A stretch of DNA of 64,000 nt from Phragmitibacter sp965284365 (GCA_965284365.1 OZ260079.1:2790001-2854000), one strand, 5' to 3'; positions 1 through 9,186 are shown, counted from the stretch's first letter. Notes: a model not told the origin generated them from the letters alone. Made by a program: numbers and translations.

Positions 1-83
1 GCCAGATCCTTTAGTCTCGACCAGGCATAGCCCTTCGTATCCTCCCTTGACCCCGCCCGCTTAACCATAGAGCGTACCCCCAC

Positions 84-707
84 ATGAAATTTCTCGCCAT
101 TTTCCTTACCATAGCCCTCCTCGGCGTCATGGCTTGGGTCACCATGGACTCCCGCAGCAAAGCCAAGGAATGGCGCAACCGTGCCGAACTGGCGAACCGC
201 CAGGCCGGTCTGGCTCCCGAAGACGTGCCGCCCCCGACACCCGATGAATTGGCCATGGCCGCACGGGAAGCCCGCCTGGTTGATCAGCAGGTTGGCAGCC
301 GTGTGAACGCCGCGCCGCCAACTCCTCCCGGACGCTTGCCAGGAAACATCCCGCCCTCCATTAACCCGCCTGATCCGGTGCCAGGCTCTGTGCCATCTCC
401 TGCCACAGCGCCACCTATGCCACTCACCGCCCAGCAACGGCAGGTCCAGGCGGCTCCCCCGCTTGGGAAGGTCAGTGACTACGATCACTCCTGGGGCATC
501 GTGGTTCTGAATGTGAATCCAAACTGGAAGCTCGAAACCGGCATGACCTTCGCCCTTCGTCGCGGCCACGCCGTGGTCGGCAAAGTAAAGATTACTGAAG
601 TGCAGACCGACGGCATCACCGCCGAACTCCAGCCCAACAGCGTGCCCCCCGGCATCACCGTCCAGGTCGGTGACGACGTCATCCAGGACATGCCTGCCGG
701 TGGTTAG
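84..707 (+). CDS. Membrane-anchored hypothetical protein with proline-rich linker
   Basis: A 207-residue protein of unknown function. Residues 1-21 form one hydrophobic segment (MKFLAIFLTIALLGVMAW) that should be a signal anchor. A charged stretch to about residue 70 (KAKEWRNRAELANRQ) could be a short coiled coil. Residues 75-130 are rich in Pro, Ala and Gly and look like an extended periplasmic linker. The C-terminal 75 residues (DYDHSWGIVVLNVNPNWKLE onward) look like a small all-beta domain with alternating hydrophobic residues. The start is the first ATG of the frame, directly before the hydrophobic segment. The family is not recognised; the gene stands alone before the tlyA region. Confidence 0.75.
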   Translation: MKFLAIFLTIALLGVMAWVTMDSRSKAKEWRNRAELANRQAGLAPEDVPPPTPDELAMAAREARLVDQQVGSRVNAAPPTPPGRLPGNIPPSINPPDPVPGSVPSPATAPPMPLTAQQRQVQAAPPLGKVSDYDHSWGIVVLNVNPNWKLETGMTFALRRGHAVVGKVKITEVQTDGITAELQPNSVPPGITVQVGDDVIQDMPAGG

Positions 708-853
708 CAAAAGGAGCGCGGCTGTCCCAGCCGTGCCTCAAGCTCTCCGCAACCCCACCAGTCGAGCGCAATCCTGCCCATATCACTTCACCCGCAACCG
801 TGAACCCAGAATTACGGTTTTTGAGAGAATGCGGACGTAGCCAAAACACAGGA

Positions 854-910
854 CAGTCTGGAGTGCGGTAGCTTGCTACCGCTTTGTGGTTGGAGGAGCT
901 TGCTCCGACG
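854..910 (+). repeat. Two-hairpin intergenic repeat, copy 1
   Basis: This element holds two perfect hairpins in a row. The first is GCGGTAGC-TT-GCTACCGC at 865-882 and the second GGAGC-TT-GCTCC at 895-906. A near-identical element lies at 1987-2037 on the other side of tlyA. It occupies the 325 bp gap between the first gene and tlyA, in which no other feature was seen. It resembles a REP-type or small mobile palindromic element, but its family is not known to me. Confidence 0.75.
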
Positions 911-1032
911 GGATGGAATCGGCCAACTCCCAGATTCCAGCCTGCCTTGAGCCTCTGAGGAGCCCCCGCGCTACTCTTGGCTACACTTCATCCACTCACC
1001 GATCTTTCGCCTTATCCCTTGAGTCACTCCCC

Positions 1033-1767
1033 ATGAAACTACGCCTCGACCAATGCCTCGTCGCTCGCGGCCTCTGTGAATCCCGGGAGCAGGGGAAACG
1101 GCTCATCATGACCGGCGACGTTCTTGTAAACGACCAGCCCGTCACCAAACCCGGACAGGTCATTCGCGATGACGCCCAGATCCGCATCAAAGAACCGCCC
1201 AAATACGTCAGCCGCGGCGGCTTTAAACTCGAAGGCGCCCTCGACCACTTCGGCATCTCCCCCGAAGGCAAAACCTGCATGGACGTCGGCGCATCCACCG
1301 GTGGCTTCACCGACTGCCTGCTCCAGCGCGGCGCCACCAAAGTTTACGCCTTCGACGTCGGCACCAATCAACTTGTCTGGAAACTCCGCCAGGACGCTCG
1401 CGTCATCGCACGCGAAAAAGTCAACGCCCGCCACCTCACTCCCGCCGACCTTCCGGAAGGTGAGCGAATCAACTTGTTGGTCGCTGATCTCTCTTTCATC
1501 TCCCTCACCCTGGTCCTGCCCGCCGTCCTCCCCCTCATCGCCCCTGGCGGCGACGCCGTCGTGCTCGTAAAACCCCAATTCGAACTTAGCCGCGAAGAAG
1601 TCGGCAAAGGCGGCATCGTCCGCGAACCCGCCAGTTGGGAAAAGGCATGCCGGAAGATCGAAGACTTCATTAAGGCCAACCCCGCCTGGCAATGGAAAGG
1701 CCTCAAGGAATCCCCCATCACCGGCACCGATGGAAACCACGAATACCTGGCTTGGATTGGCGTATAA
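1033..1767 (+). CDS. tlyA: TlyA family rRNA (2'-O) methyltransferase / hemolysin A
   Basis: A 244-residue protein. Residues 1-60 are an S4 RNA-binding domain (MKLRLDQCLVARGLCESREQ...). From about 80 on there is an FtsJ-like Rossmann methyltransferase: the SAM-binding motif is MDVGASTGGFTDCLLQRGA, followed by VYAFDVG, LLVADLSFISL and LVKPQFE. Family members 2'-O-methylate 16S and/or 23S rRNA; the older name hemolysin A is used for the same family. The open frame extends upstream to 886, but the ATG at 1033 begins exactly at the S4 domain, and the upstream stretch overlaps the palindromic repeat, so 1033 is chosen. Length is usual for the family. Confidence 0.93.
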   Translation: MKLRLDQCLVARGLCESREQGKRLIMTGDVLVNDQPVTKPGQVIRDDAQIRIKEPPKYVSRGGFKLEGALDHFGISPEGKTCMDVGASTGGFTDCLLQRGATKVYAFDVGTNQLVWKLRQDARVIAREKVNARHLTPADLPEGERINLLVADLSFISLTLVLPAVLPLIAPGGDAVVLVKPQFELSREEVGKGGIVREPASWEKACRKIEDFIKANPAWQWKGLKESPITGTDGNHEYLAWIGV

Positions 1768-1986
1768 GATCCGCCATTTATTCAGCCAGGACTCACCTCA
1801 TCCTGCTTGCCTCAACAAGGGAACAAATCGTCCCTACTCCAAGGCAAACAACAAGTCTGACATACAACGTCACCCAACGCCGCCGTTACCAGAATGTTCG
1901 GAGTGCTGAGATGGCCGAAGGCCTTCTCGGCCTCGTCGCCTGCCTCCTGACATGATCCTAACCCTCGCAAAAGTCAGCCGGTCCGG

Positions 1987-2037
1987 TCTGGAGTGCGGTA
2001 GCTCGCTACCGCTCGGTTGGAGGAGCTTGCTCCGACG
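1987..2037 (+). repeat. Two-hairpin intergenic repeat, copy 2
   Basis: Second copy of the element at 854-910. The first hairpin is GCGGTAGC-TC-GCTACCGC (1995-2012), differing from copy 1 only in the loop (TC for TT). The second is GGAGC-TT-GCTCC (2022-2033). The spacer between hairpins is 3 bp shorter. It lies in the 356 bp gap 1768-2123, which also has a GC-rich imperfect palindrome GGCCGAAGGCCTTCTCGGCC at 1913-1932 and no convincing gene. Confidence 0.75.
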
Positions 2038-2123
2038 TGGCCGGAGCGGCATGACCCCGGATTCCGATCCACGCCAGTAAGATTGACTTGCCGCCACATT
2101 ACAGATCAAATCATTCTATCAAG

Positions 2124-2390
2124 ATGATCAGCTTGCGTACTCTAACATTGATGGCGTTTATCCATGCTGCCGCGTTGGTGCAAGGAGCAGCCAAGGAGCC
2201 TTACGAAAAATCTTATTTGGAAACCAAGAATCCCGTCAGAATTTTTGATTGGGATACCATGGCACTGCTTCAATCCAAAAATGCCGCCATAGCGAAGTTA
2301 GACGCTGACTCACCAGAGAAGCTAATCGCACAGTTGGAGGAGATTGTCCGGTCGATAAAAGGAGCAGAAAATATACGAGATAATCTTTAG
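2124..2390 (+). CDS. Small secreted hypothetical protein
   Basis: An 88-residue protein. The ATG at 2124 gives a credible signal peptide (MISLRTLTLMAFIHAAALVQGAA) with a cleavage site after the Ala-rich end. The mature part is charged and contains DWDTMALLQSKNAAIAKLD and an amphipathic helix EKLIAQLEEIVRSIKG. The frame is open from 2088 but the upstream part has no coding look. No family recognised. It lies 46 bp before a membrane protein, so the two may be co-transcribed. The sequence here looks less GC-rich than the flanking genes, by eye. Confidence 0.6.
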   Translation: MISLRTLTLMAFIHAAALVQGAAKEPYEKSYLETKNPVRIFDWDTMALLQSKNAAIAKLDADSPEKLIAQLEEIVRSIKGAENIRDNL

Positions 2391-2436
2391 GCCTCTGGTT
2401 GGCTAGCTCAATACTGCGTTTTCATAGCCTGCCACC

Positions 2437-3060
2437 ATGCTACTCGCCAACCTCGCGCTCCCAGCCTTTGTGCCGCATAGTCTCTTAACTCTGATGGGCA
2501 TCTCCATAATTGCCGCTATCGAAGGATGGTTCCTCAGGCGCGCCCTCAAATTGACCTATGCTGAATCTTATGGGCACGCCGTGGCGGCAAATTGGAAATC
2601 GACGATTGTAGGCATTCCTTTCGCTTGGCTCCTTTACATGGCGGGCCTCGTTCCCATTGGCTTTGGATTGGAACTTCTCGGTGTAAAAATTCATCCGGCA
2701 GTCGGCGCGACCATCATGCAATCTGGCGTATTTATGTACATTTCCTCTGAATGGACAGGCGTAGCTACGGCAACAGCATGGTTGATGTTGCTCATTCCCT
2801 TCTGGTTCGGATCAGTTTGGATCGAACGCCGCACCATCATGAAACGTCTTCCGGAAAGCGATCCAGCTAAAGTCTCCAAAGCCGTTATCCTCGGCAACCT
2901 CGCGAGCTACAGCATTTTCATTGTCCTCGGTGTCATAGGACTTGTCTCCGCCTTGGAGGACCTTCCAAACCAGAAGGCCAAGTTTGAAAAGGCTCGCGAG
3001 CATCAGAAGCAACAACGCCTCGAACAAAATGCCGAGACACCGATTCAAAACGGTAAGTAG
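2437..3060 (+). CDS. Polytopic membrane protein of unknown function
   Basis: A 207-residue integral membrane protein. Hydrophobic segments lie near residues 5-28, 55-80, 85-105, 110-128 and 148-170. They are followed by a charged, Lys/Gln-rich cytoplasmic-looking tail (NQKAKFEKAREHQKQQRLEQ). No catalytic motif or known family was recognised. It converges with the long minus-strand gene that ends at 3083. Base composition resembles the small gene just upstream, which suggests the pair arrived or evolves together. Confidence 0.7.
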   Translation: MLLANLALPAFVPHSLLTLMGISIIAAIEGWFLRRALKLTYAESYGHAVAANWKSTIVGIPFAWLLYMAGLVPIGFGLELLGVKIHPAVGATIMQSGVFMYISSEWTGVATATAWLMLLIPFWFGSVWIERRTIMKRLPESDPAKVSKAVILGNLASYSIFIVLGVIGLVSALEDLPNQKAKFEKAREHQKQQRLEQNAETPIQNGK

Positions 3061-3082
3061 TTATTTCCCTCTCCCACCCGCT

Positions 3083-6000
3083 CTACTTCACCGGCCACGA
3101 CAAAGGCGCGCTAAACACCGCTCGGGCCGACTGCCAGGCATCTTGAAACTTCGCATATTCCGATGCTGGAAACTTACCCGTGCGCGCCTGAAAGTCGAAG
3201 TGCATGTCCAGTATAGCGGGATCAGATTCCGTGCTGGGTGCGCGCTTGATGCCCCACGCGCAATAAGGATTCTCGGCGCTCGCATTCTTGCTGGCGGAAG
3301 CCGCGGGCATCGGAAGGTTTACCTTCATGTGGCTTTTGATTCGTAGAGGGTATCGTAGGAAAAAGCCCGTTGTCCTATCCTTGAAGAATTGGGCGTTCAG
3401 ATAGTCGCGCTCCCAGAATGCCGGAATACCCGCAGCCGAGACATATTGCTTCTCTTCCGCGTTGATGGCGTTTCTGATCTTGTAAACCAGCTCCAGTTTG
3501 AACGGCTGGGTCGTATCATCCAGTGCATGCAAGTGGACGTCTTCCAGTTCCGCGGAGCCTAAGGAATTGATGAGTGACTGCGCACGCGCATGGATGTCAT
3601 CGGGATTGATTCCTGCAAAAACGATACGCAGCGCTGCGGCGCAATAGCCTTCCAAGGAAACTTTTTCTTCCACGCGCCAGTCACTGCCCACCGGCGTGAT
3701 AACGCGTTCGCTATGCAGGTTCGAGGTGTCAGGTACTGGAGCCAGAGGGAGCGTTACCAGTTTTGCGTTTTCATCATCCAGAATGAGCGCACGATTGCCC
3801 CAAAAGTAATCGGCACAGTATTTGCCTAAATGCAGAAACTTGTCAGTGGGATCGATCAGCCATTCAGGCCCCAGCATGGGTACGTGGACCACCATGTGAT
3901 TGAACTGATCCAAAGTGGGCAGACTCGGCATGATGGTGCTTCCGGTATTGACCAAAGTCAGATGGCTCTTGATGCCAACGGCACTTAGCATTTGATGCAG
4001 GAGCAAGGATTGATCTTTGCAGTCCCCATAGCGCTGCTGCAGTGTGACAGTGGGGGCGTTGGGCCGCCTGGAGCGCACACCGAATTCAATAGCCTTGTAG
4101 GAGATCTGACGTTGCACGTGGCGCGTGATGGCGGTCAGCTTTTCGACATCTGTCTTGAGGTCAGTGGTCAATTTTTTCGCCAATAAAGACGCTTTCTCAT
4201 CCGGCTTGAGCCGATCTCGGATGGTCTCCAAAAAGGCTTTGGCAACGGCAGCCCAGGATCCCTCATCCTTGCAGAGCCCCAGCATCGGGATTTGCTGATC
4301 CCAAGGCAGGGCCATCGGTTCCAGTTTAAAGTTCGGCAAGTCTTTGGCAGACCAGGCAAGATATTCGCTCGTCTTTGTAGATGAGATGACGTCTTTGCTC
4401 CCCATCAATTCATGTTTGATCTTGCTGGTGTCACCCGTTACAAAGACAATGAGAGCCTGCGTTTCTGTGAAGGCATAGGGGCGAAAATCTATCGCGCCGT
4501 CGGAAGTTTTGTCTTCAATTGTTACAACGGCTTCGACGATGCCCCCTGGTTCCAGACCCGGGACTTGCAGGTGCAGTTTTTTGTCATGAGAAGCGATTTC
4601 CCCTTCGCTGGCATCCATGACATAGGCATCATCGGTGGAGCCATGTTTCGTTTTGCCGTCCGCATCTATGATCGTCAGTTTGTTAACGAAAATGTTTTCG
4701 CTCAGTGGGTCAAAGTTGAATTCCAGAGAACTGAATTGATCCACCCCTTCTGGAGTCATGACCTTGACGCGCTGGTAAGTGGTGCGTCGGTTTGACTTAT
4801 TAGCTTCCAGATGATGGCCGACCGCTCTTGATAAGATTTGGAATGGCTTGCCTTCTTTAAGCGGAGTCATCGGCGCGTTGAGCAGCTTCTGCAAATCCGC
4901 CGGAATGGCGACTGGAGCTATGGGAGTTTTTATCAGCGAATTATCTCCCTGCCCCAGGTTGGCAGAAGCATACTTAACCGACTTTTGGATGTCATCGTTG
5001 TCGGGTTCGAGAGTGGCGGCTTTCTCAAAGCTGGCTTTGGCTTCCCGATACCATTTTCTTCCTATCTCACTCCACCCTTGAATCATGAGCGCGCGGGTAT
5101 TCGTGGCATCTTCCTTCAAGGCAGCTTCAGCGATCTCTGCCGCACGGCTATATTGCTCGACCGAGTTGCAAATTTCGCCCAAGGTCATCTTTGCTGAAAG
5201 GTCCTTAGGGTAAGTGGCCACCACCTCTTCCAATATGGCAATGGCTTTCTCTCCTTTGCCGCTGCTTGAGAGTGCGTTTGCATACAGGCGCTTCGCATTG
5301 AGGCCTGGATGTTTGTCCAGCCACAATTTTGCGCATTGTTCGACTAGCTCAGAATGACCAGCGCTATTGAGCTTGCCGATCCAAATGAAGGCGCCTTCTT
5401 CATTTTCCAAACCGTGTTCCACTGCCTTCCCGAAATACTTCACGCTGTCTTCGATGGCGCCGGTATTCAATTCTAGGGATGCTCGCACCAGTTGCAGATC
5501 GGCGTTTGCGGGAAACGTGAGGTCAACCTGATCCAAAACCTTCCGGCACTCATCATACTTCTGGGCGGTCAAAAGACACTCCGCCGCATTCCGCGCCAGC
5601 ACAGGATCCTTCTCTGCCAAGCTGAATGCCCGAAGGAAGAGGTGGGAGGCCGGCTCGAATTGTTGCTTCCGTTCGTGGTAAAGCCCGGCTTCGTTGAAGA
5701 TGATACTCAACGTGTGTTTCTGCGCCGGATTCAGATCCTGTTTGGAAGCCAGGGGAAATGTGAATTTGATTCGGTCTAGACCGTCCCGCACCAGTTGATG
5801 GTTTCCTTTGTCGCGCTCAGCCCAGCCAGCCGCTAGCCACGCCATGCGTTGGCCCCTGACCACTCTTAGAATGTAGCGCATGTGGTTCCCGTCGACCACC
5901 CTCTCGGCTTTGAACTCCAGACCTTCTCCGCCGGGGCAAGTAAAGGCCGTTGCGTCAGCGGCGTGGTCTTCATAAGAGATGGCGAGCTGTGACAGCAGGC

Positions 6001-7171
6001 CGCGGCTGAGTGCAGGCAGTTCGGGTATGTCGGCGCCAAAGTAGATTGGCGTAACGACGATGGCTTCATTGAGTCGCAAGGCAGCAAAGTCAGCCATTGG
6101 GAGGGGACAGTTCGGCCACTTATTCCACCCCATGGAGGCGAGGAGAGTAGAGTAACCGAGATCGACTTTGTCCACATCGGTCAGGGAACCGGGCCCGCCC
6201 GTGTTCGCTCGGGTTGCGTCAAGGATTCGGAAGGATTCTGCAATCCACCGGGCGTCTTTCTCCACGGCTAGCTTGTCCTTCACCGGGCCGCAGGTTTCGA
6301 TCTGCCATGCGGAGCTACCCGAACTGAGCACCCAGCTTTCAAAGTACAGAGGTTGCTGGAGGGCGGTCGGCAGCGTCGCATGGCTGGTGATCCTGGCAAA
6401 GCGAAATCCGTTCAGCGTGACATACTCTTCATGCTGATTTTCTACGGACATTCGGCTGGCCAGATTTATCTTCACCCCGTCCATCATTGCTTCCAGACTG
6501 ATCTCGCCCCCGGTCTCCTCGGCGATGATTACCGATGAGCCACCGAAAGACGGCTTGCGGAAAGCGAGACAAGCCAGCGGATTGAATGCTTCCGCCCGGA
6601 GTGTAAACCATCCGGATGGCAGCAATACCGAGCAGTTCCCCTTTTCACTCTCGACCCTTTGAAAAGGATTCAGAGGAGCTACGGAAGTTTTACTCGAATT
6701 TTCCCTGAACTCGGTGAGATCATTGGTTGCCGGTGGACCAAAGCGCTCCATGGCAATTACGACAGCGGAGGATAGAGCTATCAGCGTAAACACAGATCCC
6801 AGCACCAGAGCCCAGATGGCCTGTTTCCGTCCCTGCACCATCGTTTCTCGATTGTAAGTGGCCAACCCGACGATGCTGAGCACGATGGCCGTTATCATCA
6901 GGATCAGGCATACAAAGGCCACCACGAGAGACCAGACCATGGAATTGGTGCCAAAGAAGAGCTTGCTGGCCGCATTTGAAGCAGAGGTAAACCAGGCCAG
7001 AAGCACCATGGCTAGGGCCAGGACGCAAAGTGTGCTCGTCGTCGGCCGGCGCATGATACGCAAGCATTTGATGAACCCTATCAGCGCGGGGACGATGCAA
7101 ACCAGGACGCCGATGATATATCCCAATTTTTCAGGAGACAGCAGGGGGAAATCTTCCAGAAGTTCAGTCAT
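3083..7171 (-). CDS. Giant membrane protein with TPR, DUF3857 and transglutaminase-like domains
   Basis: About 1362 residues. The N-terminus has four hydrophobic segments in the first ~150 residues. A soluble region follows (about 175-330 and 340-500). TPR-like helical repeats span about 500-750 (for example RAFSLAEKDPVLARNAAECL and GWSEIGRKWYREAKASFEKA). A DUF3857 domain lies at about 790-960. A transglutaminase-like core follows with catalytic Cys in RYGDCKDQSLLLHQM, His in FNHMVVHVP and Asp in WLIDPTDKF. Such TPR-DUF3857-transglutaminase proteins occur widely in Bacteroidota and Verrucomicrobiota; the substrate is unknown. The frame continues to a TTG at 7186; the ATG at 7171 is preferred. 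The N-terminal membrane block is unusual for the family. Confidence 0.85.
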   Translation of the reverse strand: MTELLEDFPLLSPEKLGYIIGVLVCIVPALIGFIKCLRIMRRPTTSTLCVLALAMVLLAWFTSASNAASKLFFGTNSMVWSLVVAFVCLILMITAIVLSIVGLATYNRETMVQGRKQAIWALVLGSVFTLIALSSAVVIAMERFGPPATNDLTEFRENSSKTSVAPLNPFQRVESEKGNCSVLLPSGWFTLRAEAFNPLACLAFRKPSFGGSSVIIAEETGGEISLEAMMDGVKINLASRMSVENQHEEYVTLNGFRFARITSHATLPTALQQPLYFESWVLSSGSSAWQIETCGPVKDKLAVEKDARWIAESFRILDATRANTGGPGSLTDVDKVDLGYSTLLASMGWNKWPNCPLPMADFAALRLNEAIVVTPIYFGADIPELPALSRGLLSQLAISYEDHAADATAFTCPGGEGLEFKAERVVDGNHMRYILRVVRGQRMAWLAAGWAERDKGNHQLVRDGLDRIKFTFPLASKQDLNPAQKHTLSIIFNEAGLYHERKQQFEPASHLFLRAFSLAEKDPVLARNAAECLLTAQKYDECRKVLDQVDLTFPANADLQLVRASLELNTGAIEDSVKYFGKAVEHGLENEEGAFIWIGKLNSAGHSELVEQCAKLWLDKHPGLNAKRLYANALSSSGKGEKAIAILEEVVATYPKDLSAKMTLGEICNSVEQYSRAAEIAEAALKEDATNTRALMIQGWSEIGRKWYREAKASFEKAATLEPDNDDIQKSVKYASANLGQGDNSLIKTPIAPVAIPADLQKLLNAPMTPLKEGKPFQILSRAVGHHLEANKSNRRTTYQRVKVMTPEGVDQFSSLEFNFDPLSENIFVNKLTIIDADGKTKHGSTDDAYVMDASEGEIASHDKKLHLQVPGLEPGGIVEAVVTIEDKTSDGAIDFRPYAFTETQALIVFVTGDTSKIKHELMGSKDVISSTKTSEYLAWSAKDLPNFKLEPMALPWDQQIPMLGLCKDEGSWAAVAKAFLETIRDRLKPDEKASLLAKKLTTDLKTDVEKLTAITRHVQRQISYKAIEFGVRSRRPNAPTVTLQQRYGDCKDQSLLLHQMLSAVGIKSHLTLVNTGSTIMPSLPTLDQFNHMVVHVPMLGPEWLIDPTDKFLHLGKYCADYFWGNRALILDDENAKLVTLPLAPVPDTSNLHSERVITPVGSDWRVEEKVSLEGYCAAALRIVFAGINPDDIHARAQSLINSLGSAELEDVHLHALDDTTQPFKLELVYKIRNAINAEEKQYVSAAGIPAFWERDYLNAQFFKDRTTGFFLRYPLRIKSHMKVNLPMPAASASKNASAENPYCAWGIKRAPSTESDPAILDMHFDFQARTGKFPASEYAKFQDAWQSARAVFSAPLSWPVK

Positions 7172-7450
7172 AGTGAGGGGAGACAAACTATATCCGACTA
7201 TGCCTTATTAGAAAGGGATGAAAATCTTGAATGTAATAGGCTCAGGTAATGAAGCTATGCATTATTCTTACGATAATCGAACCGAATCCAAAGATGGTGT
7301 CCCACACCGAATATCGTGGTTTGCGTCAACTGCCTTTGTCATCCGTTGCTACTGCTCTGGCTAGACGCACCTTAAGGGCATGAGGTCACGCCCGGATTCC
7401 AATCTTCCCTCAATCTCATCCCAGCCTCGACGCTTCCTCACCCAAACTTT

Positions 7451-7560
7451 TCCCGCAATACCTGACTATATAGTCAGGAATATCGCCGATTCCATTACGC
7501 TCGACTGCTACTTCACGCCTTTCTGCCCCAGTTCAATCGCCCAACCGCACTTGACTCCCG
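7451..7560 (+). repeat. Palindrome-bearing ~110 bp repeat, copy A
   Basis: Contains the 18 bp perfect palindrome CCTGACTATATAGTCAGG at 7461-7478, then GAATATCGC, then a conserved tail including ACGCCTTTCT and GCCCAACCGCACTTGACTCC. A diverged copy lies at 8042-8157, on the other side of the small gene 7624-8010. The rest of the 450 bp gap 7172-7623 shows no gene and no other clear feature; it must hold the promoter of the minus-strand giant gene. Confidence 0.7.
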
Positions 7561-7623
7561 AATTAGATGTTCTCAAGCTTTGTAGGAGTGCAGCATCAAC
7601 ATCAACAATCCATCAGTAAGCTC

Positions 7624-8010
7624 ATGAGGCGCTTGTTAAAGATTATCTTTTGTGTCCTAGGAACGCTGATTTTCGTTGCCATCGGCGCAATCGCCTTTGG
7701 TCGCACCTACAACGCAGGCCGCGTTGCGGGCCAGCAAATCAAGAATGAGGAGATTTTCTGGACCGCAGAGATGTCCCTCCAGAATCAATCCTTGGAGCCG
7801 CAAGCGAGGGAGTACGTCAAAGCGCAGTTCTATCATTATGGCTGTCTCGTCGATCCCCAGATCATTCGGCGCGTGCGCAAGGTGGACTATGGCCCTGTGG
7901 ACGATACGATACTAAAGGGACTTGAGCCTTTCCCTTTTCGCTCGGATCATCCGAACGATTACTACGCAGACCTTCTTCGTATCCGTGCCCTGCCGCATGC
8001 ACCAAACTAA
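7624..8010 (+). CDS. Small single-pass membrane protein, unknown
   Basis: A 128-residue protein. The ATG at 7624 starts MRRLLKIIFCVLGTLIFVAI, a positively charged N-terminus followed by one transmembrane segment (about 5-27). The remaining ~100 residues are soluble and charged, with aromatic residues (EIFWTAEMSLQNQSLEPQAR, VKAQFYHYGCLVD). The frame is open upstream to 7567, but that part is His/Gln-rich and has no membrane start. The gene sits exactly between two copies of a ~110 bp repeat, which suggests a tandem duplication in which one gene copy was lost. No family recognised. Confidence 0.6.
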   Translation: MRRLLKIIFCVLGTLIFVAIGAIAFGRTYNAGRVAGQQIKNEEIFWTAEMSLQNQSLEPQAREYVKAQFYHYGCLVDPQIIRRVRKVDYGPVDDTILKGLEPFPFRSDHPNDYYADLLRIRALPHAPN

Positions 8011-8041
8011 TCAGTCCCCTTTAGCGGCCTGCCAAATAATT

Positions 8042-8157
8042 TTTTTTCCCGCCATCGTTAACTACCTAGTTAGCAATATCGCAGATAGAATCAACGATCA
8101 CAGCCAGTTGACGCCTTTCTAACGGAGTCCAAACGCCCAACCGCACTTGACCCCTTA
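8042..8157 (+). repeat. Palindrome-bearing ~110 bp repeat, copy B
   Basis: Diverged copy of 7451-7560. The palindrome here is TAACTACCTAGTTA (8060-8073), extended by outer pairs to 8058-8075. The same stem positions differ in sequence from copy A on both arms (GACTA/TAGTC against AACTA/TAGTT), so base pairing is kept by paired changes. The conserved tail has AATATCGC, ACGCCTTTCT and GCCCAACCGCACTTGACCCC. It lies between the small gene ending at 8010 and the AraC gene ending at 8181. Confidence 0.7.
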
Positions 8158-8180
8158 AAACACACGCTCAGATTCCCACA

Positions 8181-9119
8181 CTACTCCCGCATCTCCCCAC
8201 GCTCCTGCTTCCGGTAATCACTCGGCGGCGCTCCGGCCAATCGCTTAAAATCCTTGCTAAAGAAATACGGATCTCGATAACCACACTGGCGGGCGATCTC
8301 CTTGATGGGCTCATCCGTATCCAGCAGCCGGCGTTTCGCCTGGTTGATCCGTTCCCTCCGCAGCCAGTCAATGGGACTCGTGCCCATGCTATGGCGGAAC
8401 GTGCGAATGAAATGACTGACACTCATCCCCGCAAGGGTGGCCAGATCCGCGAGCCGCAGAGGATCGGAGTAATGCAATCGCATGCGCATGAGGGGCTTTT
8501 CCAAAGCACTCGGTACTGTCTCGGAATCCTGGGCGCCGTCCTTGAACCGGTTCTCATAAACGTAGCTTACCAGCCGCGCCATGGCCGCATGCATCTGGGC
8601 CGGTCCACTTGGGCTCGGTGACTCAAGGACATCGAAGGCCTCCATGAAGCAGGGGGATACCGCGGCATCATCCAGAGAGGGAAACACCGGTGACTCGGCG
8701 ATGCGCATCAACTCCGCCAAATGGTCCAATCCGGGTCCTTCCATGCGAACCCAGTAAAGCTCCCACGGGTCTTTGGGATCGGCTTGATACTGATGAGGAT
8801 GCCAGCAGGAGACCCAATAGAGGGAGCGCGCCGTGACCCGGTGCTGACGTCCGGAGATCAGCACTGTGCCTTCCCCTCGCAGGCAGTAAATAAGCTCATG
8901 ACCTGCCAGCGTCTCGCGGGAGATGTGATGCGTTTCATCTGCCACCAGATGACCCGCACGCACCACCGTATAAAGCGCGTCCCTGATGGCATCGCGCTCG
9001 GTGTGGAAATAACTGCGCAGAAATTGGGTCACGGGCAAAGCAAAGGGGCGGGAGGGCGGGGTCGCCGTTTGGTCAGTATAAGTTTGTATCGAGTTAATCG
9101 AAACGACTGCCGCTCCCAC
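8181..9119 (-). CDS. AraC family transcriptional regulator
   Basis: A 312-residue regulator. Residues about 45-170 form a cupin-type AraC ligand-binding domain (HELIYCLRGEGTVLISGRQH, SCWHPHQYQAD). Residues about 210-305 are a double helix-turn-helix domain (RLADLATLAGMSVSHFIRTF; KEIARQCGYRDPYFFSKDFK). Such proteins usually control sugar-use genes, but no such genes are adjacent, so the target is unknown. The only sensible start is GTG at 9119; there is no ATG before the effector domain. The gene follows the FHA-ABC transporter by 67 bp on the same strand. Confidence 0.88.
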   Translation of the reverse strand: MGAAVVSINSIQTYTDQTATPPSRPFALPVTQFLRSYFHTERDAIRDALYTVVRAGHLVADETHHISRETLAGHELIYCLRGEGTVLISGRQHRVTARSLYWVSCWHPHQYQADPKDPWELYWVRMEGPGLDHLAELMRIAESPVFPSLDDAAVSPCFMEAFDVLESPSPSGPAQMHAAMARLVSYVYENRFKDGAQDSETVPSALEKPLMRMRLHYSDPLRLADLATLAGMSVSHFIRTFRHSMGTSPIDWLRRERINQAKRRLLDTDEPIKEIARQCGYRDPYFFSKDFKRLAGAPPSDYRKQERGEMRE

Positions 9120-9186
9120 ATTTTTTCGGCGGAAAGACGATCATGCCACATTCGCTGCCGCGCTGTCGCGACCGAAGACGACAAAA

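Noticed and set aside
1039..1740. A 233-codon frame on the minus strand inside tlyA
   Set aside because: It is the antisense of a conserved methyltransferase; its Gly/Asp/Val-rich composition is typical of a shadow frame in GC-rich DNA.
854..8157. The palindromic repeats as a CRISPR array
   Set aside because: Each family has only two copies far apart, no regular spacing, and no cas genes are in the window.
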